NCBI RefSeq assembly: GCF_042653765.1
Contig: NZ_JBHSEZ010000029.1
Coordinates: 186,001-250,000 of the forward strand
From: Castellaniella denitrificans
GTDB lineage: Bacteria; Pseudomonadota; Gammaproteobacteria; Burkholderiales; Burkholderiaceae_B
Direction of reading: 5' to 3'
DNA: 64,000 bases
Shown here: positions 1-6,520 of the stretch, one piece after another
Layout: the number at the start of each line of letters is the position of its first letter
How positions within the stretch are numbered: the first letter of the stretch is position 1
Program-made: the position numbers and the translations under genes
The notes under the pieces: model-generated
Seen by the model: only the letters and a program-made list of their open reading frames with translations
Databases searched by the model: none
What the model was told of the DNA's origin: nothing

Positions 1-215
1 GCCTCGATGACCCGAAGTGGGGCGACGAACAGTTGATCGACTTCATGCTCCAGCACCCCATCCTCATCAACCGGCCCATCGTGGTGACCCCGCTGGGCAC
101 GCGCCTGTGCCGGCCCTCAGAGGCCGTGCTGGACATCCTGCCGCAGCCTCAGCGCGGCGCGTTCAACAAAGAGGATGGCGAGGCGGTCGTGGACTCTGAG
201 GGCCGCAGGGTCTGA
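1..215 (+). CDS. arsC: Arsenate reductase (glutaredoxin-dependent ArsC), C-terminal part only
   Basis: The reading frame enters the window at base 3 and stops at 213-215, giving about 70 residues. They match the C-terminal third of the E. coli R773-type ArsC, including the segments LIDFMLQHPILINRP and TPLGTRLCRPSE, which contain the conserved arginine near the active site. The family reduces arsenate to arsenite in the cytoplasm using glutathione and glutaredoxin, ahead of arsenite export. The catalytic Cys near the N-terminus is outside the window. Other ars genes probably lie to the left. The IS110 element starts directly downstream. Confidence 0.85.
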   Translation, partial: LDDPKWGDEQLIDFMLQHPILINRPIVVTPLGTRLCRPSEAVLDILPQPQRGAFNKEDGEAVVDSEGRRV

Positions 216-256
216 ACTCCTCCCGCGCAGGCGATTGGGCATTCTGAATCACCATT

Positions 257-1206
257 TCATGCCTGTGCCAGTTGATCACTCCATGGCCGCCCGCTTTTGA
301 CCATGGCATTCATGATGATCAGCAGCTTGCGCATGCAGGCCACGATGGCGACCTTCTTCGGCTTACCTGCCGCCAGCAGGCGCTCGTAGCAACGCCGTAT
401 CACGGCGTTGTGACGCATGGCGACGATAGCGGCCATGTACAAGGCGCTCCTGACCGTGGCACGTCCGCCGCAGATGAAGCGTTTGCCGCGGGCCTGGCCC
501 GAGTCCCGGTTCATTGGAGCAACGCCCACCAGCGCACAGATCTGCCTGGCCTTGAGCTGACCAAGCTCTGGCAGCTCGGACATCAGCGTCGCAGCCGTTG
601 CCGGACCAACCCCTTTGACGCTCTTGAGCAAGGCGGCCAGATTGGGTTGATGTTGCGCCAGGTGTTCCGCAATCCTCCGATCCAGCGCTTCAAGCTGCCT
701 TGACAGCACATCCATCAGTTGTGCAATGTCCTGCGCCACCTCCGCATGCGCCATGTGCTTGCGCTGGCGTTCACTGACCAGCAGGCGCACCAGTTGCCGA
801 CGCCGAAGCACCAGCGCATGCAGGTATTGCTGAGCCTGGTCTGGCATCGGCTTGATGAAGCGATCTCGATCCGGCCGCAGATTCAGCACCTGGGCCAGTT
901 CAGCCAGCATGCGGGCATCCACGCTGTCGGTCTTGACCAAGCGCCCCATGGCCTTGGCGAAGTCCCGCGCCTGCCGAGGGTTGATGACGACGACAGCGAA
1001 TCCCGCAGCCTGGAGCGCGCAGGCACAGGCCAGTTGGTACTGCCCGGTCGCCTCCATCACGATCAGCGAGACCGGATGGTTTTTCAGCTCTTCGATCAAC
1101 GCTTGGTGCCCGGCACCATCGTTGCTGAATATGGCCGTGGGCTGCTCATGCCCGATGGCTACATCCATGGTCTTCTTGGAGATGTCGATACCGACTGCAA
1201 TTTGAT
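257..1206 (-). pseudogene. IS110-family transposase, start codon cut off by the mer transposon
   Basis: A long open frame (303 codons from the first ATG at 1168) matches IS110-type transposases. It has an N-terminal DEDD (RuvC-like) domain and a C-terminal Transposase_20 domain with the segment PMNRDSGQARGKRF, which holds the conserved serine. The first catalytic Asp (codon at 1184-1186, in GIDISKK) lies upstream of that ATG, and no ATG precedes it before an in-frame stop. The missing start (Met-Ala-Asn-Gln) is found at 5730-5741, on the far side of the 4.5-kb ISL3-type insertion. Joining the two pieces through the 8-bp duplication gives a 318-residue protein of normal family length. As it stands the gene is probably inactive, unless a rare ATT start is used. 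Confidence 0.85.
1199..1206. repeat. Target-site duplication, left copy (AATTTGAT)
   Basis: This 8-bp sequence directly abuts the left inverted repeat of the ISL3-type element. It is identical to 5727-5734, which abuts the right inverted repeat. Eight-base duplications are characteristic of the ISL3 family. The sequence belongs to codons 3-5 of the interrupted IS110 transposase gene. Confidence 0.93.
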
Positions 1207-1229
1207 GGGTATCCGGAATCTGGTGTGGG
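1207..1229 (+). repeat. Left terminal inverted repeat of the ISL3-mer element
   Basis: The outer 11 bases and the inner 7 bases (GTGTGGG) are identical to the reverse complement of 5704-5726. The three mismatches all lie in the middle five positions. Confidence 0.9.
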
Positions 1230-1268
1230 TTTCAGGGTTTATGGCTGTTGTAGCTCTCATTTCAAAAG

Positions 1269-1285
1269 ACGGATTCTAGTGTTGG
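1269..1285 (+). repeat. Internal copy of the inverted-repeat core
   Basis: ACGGATTCTAGTGTTGG resembles the inner part of the terminal repeat (CCGGATTTTAGTGTGGG at the right end), matching at 14 of 17 positions. It lies between the left end and the transposase start, so it may be an extra transposase-binding site or an autoregulatory operator. Confidence 0.5.
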
Positions 1286-1314
1286 AACCGAGAACGAGCA
1301 TGCTAAGCTAGAAA

Positions 1315-1331
1315 CCGGATTTCAGTGTGGG
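1315..1331 (+). repeat. Second internal copy of the inverted-repeat core
   Basis: CCGGATTTCAGTGTGGG differs by one base from the right-end core (reverse complement of 5704-5720). It ends 16 bases before the transposase GTG start, a position suited to controlling transposase expression. Confidence 0.55.
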
Positions 1332-1347
1332 CTCGCCCAGGTGTTGA

Positions 1348-2685
1348 GTGACCGATTTTCTGCAGTTGCGTAGCCTCAATACACTTGAAGTCGTAGGCGA
1401 TGACGAGCGCTATGTCGTCAAGGCTGAAGGCGTTGCGCCAGTGGCAACCTGCCCGCTGTGCAAGGTCGGACGTTTGCACGGTCACGGCTCACAAGAGCAG
1501 TCGTTTCAGGATACGCCGACGCACGGCAAGCCGGTCGTGGTGTTCATCCAGCGCAGGCGATATCGCTGCATCTCGTGCAATAAGACGCTCTTCGAGCCTG
1601 TCGCCGATCTCGACAGCAAGCGTCAAGCCACGGCCCGCCTGGTGCGTTATATCCGTAAAGAGAGCTTCACCAAGACCTTCGCGGCGCTGGCGCGCGAAGT
1701 GGACTTGGACGAGAAGACGGTCCGCCACGTCTTTGACGACTTCATCGAGGAGTTCGAGGCCAAGGTCCGGTTCCGGACGCCCCGCATCCTGGGGATCGAC
1801 GAGCTCAAGATCATCGGCCAGTACCGGGCGATGATCACCAACATCGAACGCAAGACGGTATTCGACCTCCGGCCGAGCCGGGCCAAGGCCGACCTGTTGC
1901 CCTATTTCCGCAACCTGCGGGACAAGGACACCATCGAGTGGGTGGCGATGGACATGTACCACGTTTACAAGCAGGTGGTGCGTGCCACGCTGCCGCAGGC
2001 GCGGATTGTGGTCGATCGTTTCCATATCCAGCGGATGGCCAATGACGCGCTGGAGAAGCTGCGCAAGCGCATTCGCAAGGATCTGCCGGCTCGGCAGCGC
2101 CTCAAGCTCAAGGATGAGCGCTTCCTGTTGCTCAAGCGGCAGCACGATCTGAAGGGCGCAGACATGACACGGGCCCTGGAATGGTTCCGCCAGTTTCCCC
2201 AGCTCGGGGAGGCGCACGCCCTCAAGGAAGGCTTCTTGTCGATCTGGGATCACAAGAGCCGTCCGGAGGCTGAAGCGGCATGCGCGACGTGGTTAGGCAA
2301 CATTCCGCCGGAGCTGGCGGCCACGTTCAAGGATCTGACCACCGCCGTGCACAACTGGCACGACGAAATCTTCTCTTACTTCGAACAACCCATTACCAAT
2401 GCCTATACTGAATCCGTCAACCGACTGGCCAAAGACATGAACCGCATGGGCAGGGGCTACAGCTTCGAGGTGATTCGGGCGCGGATGCTCTACAACGAGA
2501 AGGCGCGCAAGGACGGGGCCGTAGTCGAGACCGTAGATGTCGATGATGACCAGGTATCAACGAACTTCGAGTTCCAGCGAATGACGATGGCATCGATCCG
2601 CAAGAAGCAGGTCAGACGCGTGGTCGAATATGGACCTTACATTCCGACGTTGGTGCGGCTGCTCGAAGAGGGGTATTTCGAGTAA
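1348..2685 (+). CDS. tnpA: ISL3-family transposase
   Basis: The 445-residue protein has the ISL3 layout. An N-terminal zinc-ribbon has Cys pairs at about 35/38 (CPLC) and 74/77 (CISC), a helix-turn-helix region lies around residues 95-130, and a DDE catalytic core follows with Asp151 (GIDELK), Asp223 (VVDRFH) and Glu355 (YTESVNR). These residues catalyse cut-and-paste movement of the surrounding element. The frame opens with GTG at 1348, and no ATG is suitably placed. The gene lies just inside the left inverted repeat with three copies of the end core upstream. Length and catalytic residues are complete, so it is likely active. Confidence 0.92.
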   Translation: MTDFLQLRSLNTLEVVGDDERYVVKAEGVAPVATCPLCKVGRLHGHGSQEQSFQDTPTHGKPVVVFIQRRRYRCISCNKTLFEPVADLDSKRQATARLVRYIRKESFTKTFAALAREVDLDEKTVRHVFDDFIEEFEAKVRFRTPRILGIDELKIIGQYRAMITNIERKTVFDLRPSRAKADLLPYFRNLRDKDTIEWVAMDMYHVYKQVVRATLPQARIVVDRFHIQRMANDALEKLRKRIRKDLPARQRLKLKDERFLLLKRQHDLKGADMTRALEWFRQFPQLGEAHALKEGFLSIWDHKSRPEAEAACATWLGNIPPELAATFKDLTTAVHNWHDEIFSYFEQPITNAYTESVNRLAKDMNRMGRGYSFEVIRARMLYNEKARKDGAVVETVDVDDDQVSTNFEFQRMTMASIRKKQVRRVVEYGPYIPTLVRLLEEGYFE

Positions 2686-2779
2686 ACCTTGACCCATCGC
2701 ACAAGCCCCGAAGCTTCAACCTGGGTGTTTGGCTCAACGGATGAAGCTGAGCATTTGGGCCTGAACGCTCAGCACAGCA

Positions 2780-4474
2780 CTACCCCGCGCAGCAGGACAG
2801 TTGCTTCACATCCGTGGTGAAAGTCTGCGCTGCGAGCTTCAGTCCCTCGACCATGGTCAGGTAAGGGAACAACTGGTCGGCCAGCTCCTGCACCGTCATC
2901 CGTGCCCGGATGGCGAGCGCGGCCGTCTGAATCAGTTCGCCCGCCTCGGGGGTCACCGCCTGCACACCGAGCAACCGGCCAGTGCCGGCTTCCGCGACCA
3001 GCTTGATGAAGCCACGTGTGTCGAAGTTGACGAGCGCCCGGGGCACGTTGTCGAGTGTCAGCGTGCGGCTGTCGGTCTCGATGCCGGCATGGTGTGCTTC
3101 GGCTTCGCTATAGCCCACGGTGGCGACCTGGGGATCGGTGAACACGACCGCCGGCATCGCCGTCAGGTCCAGCGCCGTGTCGCCGCCGGTCATGTTGACC
3201 GCGGCGCGGGTACCGGCCGCCGCTGCGACGTAGACGAACTGCGGCTGGTCGGTGCAGTCGCCCGCGGCGTAGATGTGCGGTGTGGCGGTGCGCATCCCAT
3301 TGTCGATGATGATGGCGCCCTGCGCGTTGACCGCGACACCTGCCGCGTCGAGATCCAAGGCGCGGGTGTTCGGTGTGCGGCCGGTGGCGACCAGCAGTCG
3401 GTCAGCGCGCAGTTCGCCGCGCCCGGTCGTGAGCACGAATGCTCCGCTTGCAAAGGCCACCTCACTGGCCTGCGTGTGCTCCAGCACTTCGATGCCTTCG
3501 TTGCGGAACGCGGCCGTGACGGCTTCACCTATAGTGGGATCTTCGCGGAAGAACAGCGTGTTGCGCGCCAGGAGAGTCACCTTGCTGCCGAGTCGGGCAA
3601 AGGCCTGCGCGAGTTCGACCGCCACCACCGACGAACCTATCACCGCCAGCCGCTCGGGAATACGGTCGCTGACCAGCGCCTCGGTGGAGGTCCAGTAGGG
3701 GGTGCCCTGCAAGCCGGGGATCGGCGGAATCGCCGGGCTGGCGCCGGTGGCGATCAGGCAGCGGTCGAAGGCGACTGCGCATTCGCCGCCTTCTGCCAGT
3801 TGCACGTTCAGATGGCGGTCGTCCAGGAAGCGGGCGTCGCCGCGTAGCACGGTGATGGCGGGAGTGCTGGCCAGAATACCTTCGTACTTGGCGTGACGCA
3901 GTTCGTCGACGCGCTCCTGCTGCTGCGCCAGCAAACGCTCGCGCAGGATCGCCGGCGAAGCGGCCGCAATGCCGTCGTCGAACGGACTCTCGCGCCGTAC
4001 ATGGGCGATATGCGCGGCACGGATCATGATCTTGGACGGTACGCAGCCGACATTGATGCAGGTACCGCCGAGGGTGCCTCGCTCGATCAAGGTGACGCGC
4101 GCTCCTTGCTCGACGGCTTTCAGCGCCGCCGCCATCGCCGCGCCGCCACTGCCAATCACAGCGACGTGCAATGCCGGCTCTGCATCTCCGCGCTTCGGCT
4201 CGCCGTTTAACCCGCCCAGCGTCTTGTTCAACAGGTCCGCAGGCTTGCTCGGCATGTCGGCAGCCTGCGCCCGGTAACCGAGTGCAGACACGGCGGCGAC
4301 CAGCGGTGCCATCTCCAAATCGGCGCCCGCATCAGCCGTGATTTCAGCCCGCCGTTGCGGATAGGACACCGCTGCCGAACGCACACCGGGGACCTTCTCC
4401 AAAGCTTGCCGGACGTGCTCGGAGCACGCCCCGCAGGTCATGCCATCGACGTGCAGTGTGATCGCCTCGGTCAT
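2780..4474 (-). CDS. merA: Mercuric reductase MerA
   Basis: This 564-residue cytoplasmic flavoprotein reduces Hg(II) to volatile Hg(0) with NADPH. The N-terminal heavy-metal-associated domain has GMTCGAC (Cys14, Cys17). A Rossmann FAD motif lies near 106-113, the redox-active pair is Cys139/Cys144 in GGTCINVGCVPSK, and the C-terminal pair Cys561-Cys562 that receives Hg(II) is present. All known catalytic cysteines are intact, and the length equals that of Tn501-type enzymes. It is the last gene of the merTPA unit, starting 7 bases after merP ends, and is transcribed from the mer promoter at 5158-5188. Confidence 0.97.
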   Translation of the reverse strand: MTEAITLHVDGMTCGACSEHVRQALEKVPGVRSAAVSYPQRRAEITADAGADLEMAPLVAAVSALGYRAQAADMPSKPADLLNKTLGGLNGEPKRGDAEPALHVAVIGSGGAAMAAALKAVEQGARVTLIERGTLGGTCINVGCVPSKIMIRAAHIAHVRRESPFDDGIAAASPAILRERLLAQQQERVDELRHAKYEGILASTPAITVLRGDARFLDDRHLNVQLAEGGECAVAFDRCLIATGASPAIPPIPGLQGTPYWTSTEALVSDRIPERLAVIGSSVVAVELAQAFARLGSKVTLLARNTLFFREDPTIGEAVTAAFRNEGIEVLEHTQASEVAFASGAFVLTTGRGELRADRLLVATGRTPNTRALDLDAAGVAVNAQGAIIIDNGMRTATPHIYAAGDCTDQPQFVYVAAAAGTRAAVNMTGGDTALDLTAMPAVVFTDPQVATVGYSEAEAHHAGIETDSRTLTLDNVPRALVNFDTRGFIKLVAEAGTGRLLGVQAVTPEAGELIQTAALAIRARMTVQELADQLFPYLTMVEGLKLAAQTFTTDVKQLSCCAG

Positions 4475-4481
4475 GGGACGA

Positions 4482-4760
4482 TCACTTCTTGACCGTGGAA
4501 GGGTAGCCTGCGTTCTCGGTGGCTTTGGTCAAGGCGGCTGGCGTCGTCTTGGTGTCGTCGTAAGTCACCACCGCTTCCTTGGGCTCCCAGGTCACCTTGG
4601 CTTCAACGACGCCTTCGACCTTGGACAACGCCTTCTTGACCGTGATCGGACAGGTGGCGCAGGTCATGCCCGGTACCGACAGCGTGACGGTTTTGGTGGC
4701 GGCCCAAGCTGGAGCGCTCAGGGCTACAGTCAAAGCGAACAGTGCGACAAATTTCTTCAT
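4482..4760 (-). CDS. merP: Periplasmic mercury-binding protein MerP
   Basis: The 92-residue protein has an N-terminal signal peptide (MKKFVALFALTVALSAPAWA, cleavage expected after Ala20). A single HMA domain follows, with GMTCATC (Cys34 and Cys37) as the Hg(II)-binding pair. It scavenges periplasmic Hg(II) and passes it to MerT. The ATG at 4758-4760 was chosen because it begins the signal peptide and has a GGAGAC ribosome site; the longer upstream frame overlaps merT. It lies between merT and merA in the mer operon. Confidence 0.96.
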   Translation of the reverse strand: MKKFVALFALTVALSAPAWAATKTVTLSVPGMTCATCPITVKKALSKVEGVVEAKVTWEPKEAVVTYDDTKTTPAALTKATENAGYPSTVKK

Positions 4761-4771
4761 GACAGTCTCCT

Positions 4772-5122
4772 TCAGTAGAACAGGGGCATGACGTAGGGGA
4801 ACGCGAGGGCGATCAGTACCAGGGCGGACACGATCCAGAAAATCACCTTGTAGGCTGTTCGCACCTGTGGCACGGCACACACGTCGTCCGGTGCACAGGC
4901 GCGGGCGGGCCGGAAGATGCGGCGCCAGGCGAAGAACAGCGCGACGAGCGCGGCGCTGATGAAGATCGGCCGATACGGTTCGAGCGCGGTTAGGTTGCCG
5001 ATCCAGGCGCCAGAGAAGCCTAGCGTGATCAGCACCAGCGGGCCGAGGCAGCAGGTCGAGGCAAGGATGGCGGCCAAGCCGCCGGCAGCCAGTGCACCGC
5101 GGCCGTTGCTAGGTTTTGCCAT
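4772..5122 (-). CDS. merT: Mercuric ion transporter MerT
   Basis: The 116-residue inner-membrane protein has three predicted membrane segments. The first contains the vicinal Cys24-Cys25 (STCCLGP) that receives Hg(II) from MerP. Cys76 and Cys82 lie in the cytoplasmic loop before the last helix and pass the ion towards MerA. The start at 5122 is preceded by GGAGACC and matches family length; the longer frame would run through the mer promoter. This is the first gene of the merTPA operon. No merC, merF, merE or merD is present, so MerT is the only uptake protein here. Confidence 0.96.
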   Translation of the reverse strand: MAKPSNGRGALAAGGLAAILASTCCLGPLVLITLGFSGAWIGNLTALEPYRPIFISAALVALFFAWRRIFRPARACAPDDVCAVPQVRTAYKVIFWIVSALVLIALAFPYVMPLFY

Positions 5123-5157
5123 GAGGGTCTCCTTCCGGGACTTTGCGTGATGCGCTA

Positions 5158-5188
5158 ACGTTACTTCCGTAGCCAAGTACGGAGTCAA
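5158..5188 (-). promoter_or_regulatory. merT promoter with MerR operator
   Basis: On the minus strand there is a -35 element TTGACT (5183-5188) and a -10 element TAACGT (5158-5163), separated by 19 bases. The spacer holds the dyad CCGTA-cttggc-TACGG. The overlong 19-bp spacer with an internal dyad is the hallmark of MerR-controlled promoters, in which Hg(II)-MerR untwists the DNA to align the two boxes. merR reads divergently from 5194, so the same site should also autorepress merR. Confidence 0.93.
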
Positions 5189-5193
5189 GCGCC

Positions 5194-5655
5194 ATGATGA
5201 ACATCCCGGAAACCCTGACCATCGGGGCCTTCGCCAAAGCAGCCGGGGTCAACGTGGAGACCATCCGGTTCTATCAGCGCAAGGGCTTGCTGCTGGAGCC
5301 GGATCGGCCCATCGGCGGCATCCGCCGCTATGGGCCGACGGACGTGGACCGGGTGAAGTTCGTGAAGTCCGCTCAGCGCTTGGGCTTCAATCTGGACGAG
5401 GTTGCGCAATTGCTCAAGCTGGAGGACGGCACCCATTGCCACGAGTCCGCCGACCTCGCGGCAGCGCGGCTGGCGGATGTGCGCCTGCGGCTGGCCGATC
5501 TCCAGCGCATGGAGTTGGCGCTATCCCAATTGGTCAAGGCATGCAGTTCGAGCCAAGGCAAGGTGACCTGCCCACTGATTGCTTCCTTGCACCGACATGC
5601 GCCAGCAGGAAAAACCCACACTGAAGGCTTGAAACGGACGAGCCTGCGAAACTAG
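5194..5655 (+). CDS. merR: Mercury-responsive regulator MerR
   Basis: The 153-residue protein has an N-terminal winged helix-turn-helix (TIGAFAKAAGVNVETIRFYQ) and a long dimerisation helix. The three Hg-binding cysteines fall at the canonical positions Cys82, Cys117 and Cys126. It represses merTPA without mercury and activates it with mercury. Divergent orientation from merT over a 71-base region with the dyad supports this. The C-terminal tail is about nine residues longer than the usual 144. An alternative start is the next Met codon at 5197. The gene ends 48 bases before the right inverted repeat. Confidence 0.96.
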   Translation: MMNIPETLTIGAFAKAAGVNVETIRFYQRKGLLLEPDRPIGGIRRYGPTDVDRVKFVKSAQRLGFNLDEVAQLLKLEDGTHCHESADLAAARLADVRLRLADLQRMELALSQLVKACSSSQGKVTCPLIASLHRHAPAGKTHTEGLKRTSLRN

Positions 5656-5703
5656 AAACCTACAAGCAAGAACAGTCAGACAAGCAAGTGCTTTAGCTGT
5701 CGT

Positions 5704-5726
5704 CCCACACTAAAATCCGGATACCC
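5704..5726 (-). repeat. Right terminal inverted repeat of the ISL3-mer element
   Basis: Read on the minus strand it begins GGGTATCCGGA and ends GTGTGGG, matching the left end at 20 of 23 positions. The outside border at 5727 carries the second copy of the AATTTGAT duplication. Confidence 0.9.
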
Positions 5727-5741
5727 AATTTGATTGGCCAT
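5727..5741 (-). pseudogene. Detached start of the IS110 transposase gene with right copy of the target duplication
   Basis: Positions 5727-5734 repeat AATTTGAT from 1199-1206. Read on the minus strand, 5741-5730 encodes Met-Ala-Asn-Gln, and the frame continues across the duplication into Ile-Ala-Val-Gly-Ile-Asp at 1201-1184. This is the missing 5' end of the interrupted IS110 transposase. Confidence 0.85.
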
Positions 5742-6167
5742 GATCTCCGCGTCCCTTCCTTGCAAATGCGAACGACGTTCATGCAACTGTTCGGGCTTTC
5801 AGAGATCGGGCGCGAGCATGCGCCCAAGACTCACGCACGGGCTCCATGGGCACCGAGGGATGACGGGCTACATGCTGCGGCCAACCCCGAACCCTGACAG
5901 GTCCGGGCGTGACGGCACTGCCGAACACGCACTTCAAAGATACAAGGGATTGAAGTCGAATGGCCGTGACGGTAAAGGCGGCACGGGGTGCAGCCCGAAA
6001 GCCCGGCGGCGCATCGCGCCGACACGCCCAGGTCGTTCCAGATTTCCAAGCAGGAAACGCGGACATGCCTCTGATGAAATGGGCGCGGCCTACGCTGCGG
6101 GGTATGCACGCGACAAGCCGAAAACTGCCCGCGCACGGCGTGCCGATTCGGCTGTCGGCCTCGAACA

Positions 6168-6193
6168 CCGGGCGCGGCCACTGCCGCGCCCGG
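6168..6193. repeat. Perfect 11-bp stem hairpin
   Basis: CCGGGCGCGGC pairs perfectly with GCCGCGCCCGG across a 4-base loop. It lies 11 bases from a second perfect hairpin and downstream of the minus-strand small gene at 6270-6458. No T-run follows on either strand, so it is not a classical terminator. Confidence 0.6.
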
Positions 6194-6204
6194 ATTTGCA
6201 TTTC

Positions 6205-6237
6205 ACCGCGCCCAGGACGGAACGGCCTGGGCGCGGT
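6205..6237. repeat. Perfect 12-bp stem hairpin
   Basis: ACCGCGCCCAGG pairs perfectly with CCTGGGCGCGGT across a 9-base loop. Together with the preceding hairpin it forms a tandem structure at the 3' side of the parB-like operon. It could be a transcript-stabilising end, a weak terminator or a protein-binding site. Confidence 0.6.
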
Positions 6238-6269
6238 ACTGATCGCGGTTATTCCTTCGTTTCGATGAG

Positions 6270-6458
6270 TCACCACACGGCACGCGGCAAGGCGCGGCCC
6301 GTGATGGGATGAATGTCTGTGAGGTCGGCGCGGGCCGACCAGCCCGAGGGCGGGCGGTAGCCGCGCACGTCGCCATCGCCATGCCAGCGGTGGGCGCGTA
6401 CCGTGCCGGGGGAGTAGATCGCCGCCATGCGCGGGCGGCTGGTGGTGGTGCGAGTCAT
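6270..6458 (-). CDS. Small hypothetical protein of the integrative element
   Basis: The frame encodes 62 basic residues (MTRTTTSRPRMAAIYSPGT at the start). An AAGGAGA ribosome site lies just upstream of the ATG at 6458, much better than for the longer frame. It is 62 bases downstream of the parB-like gene on the same strand, so it is probably co-transcribed. I do not recognise a domain. Regular codon use and the ribosome site support a real gene. Confidence 0.55.
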   Translation of the reverse strand: MTRTTTSRPRMAAIYSPGTVRAHRWHGDGDVRGYRPPSGWSARADLTDIHPITGRALPRAVW

Positions 6459-6520
6459 GGGGGCTTCTCCTTCCAGCGAAGCGCCCCGGTCGAGGCCGGG
6501 GCGCTTGCCTTCGGCGCGGG

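Larger units (their letters stand above)
1207..5726. mobile_element. ISL3-family transposon carrying mercury resistance (tnpA-merA-merP-merT-merR)
   Basis: The element is 4,520 bp long. It is bounded by 23-bp inverted ends starting GGGTATCCGGA that match at 20 of 23 positions, and by a perfect 8-bp direct repeat outside both ends. Inside are one ISL3-type transposase gene on + and a compact mer module, with merA, merP and merT on - and merR on +. ISL3 elements normally carry only a transposase, although some relatives carry passenger genes such as metal transporters. A complete merRTPA cassette inside the ends of a single ISL3 element is unusual compared with the common Tn3-family mer transposons. 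The intact duplication suggests a fairly recent insertion. Confidence 0.9.
5742..6269. other. Intergenic stretch: 5' flank of the IS110 gene, then two strong hairpins
   Basis: No open frame here shows recognisable conservation, codon bias or a ribosome site. The left part should include the upstream non-coding end of IS110, whose exact border is not visible because these elements lack inverted repeats. The right part holds the paired hairpins at 6168-6193 and 6205-6237. Confidence 0.5.

Noticed and set aside
1199..1201. ATT as a native start codon for the IS110 transposase
   Set aside because: The duplication and the rebuilt ATG at 5739-5741 explain the missing start better; use of ATT after the insertion cannot be excluded but is not needed.
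2746..2773. Inverted repeat GCTGAGC/GCTCAGC between the ISL3 transposase and merA as a shared terminator
   Set aside because: A 7-bp stem with a 14-base loop and no T-run; too weak to call.
5960..6268. 102-codon plus-strand open frame before the parB-like operon
   Set aside because: No ribosome site or recognisable family, and it contains both perfect hairpins.
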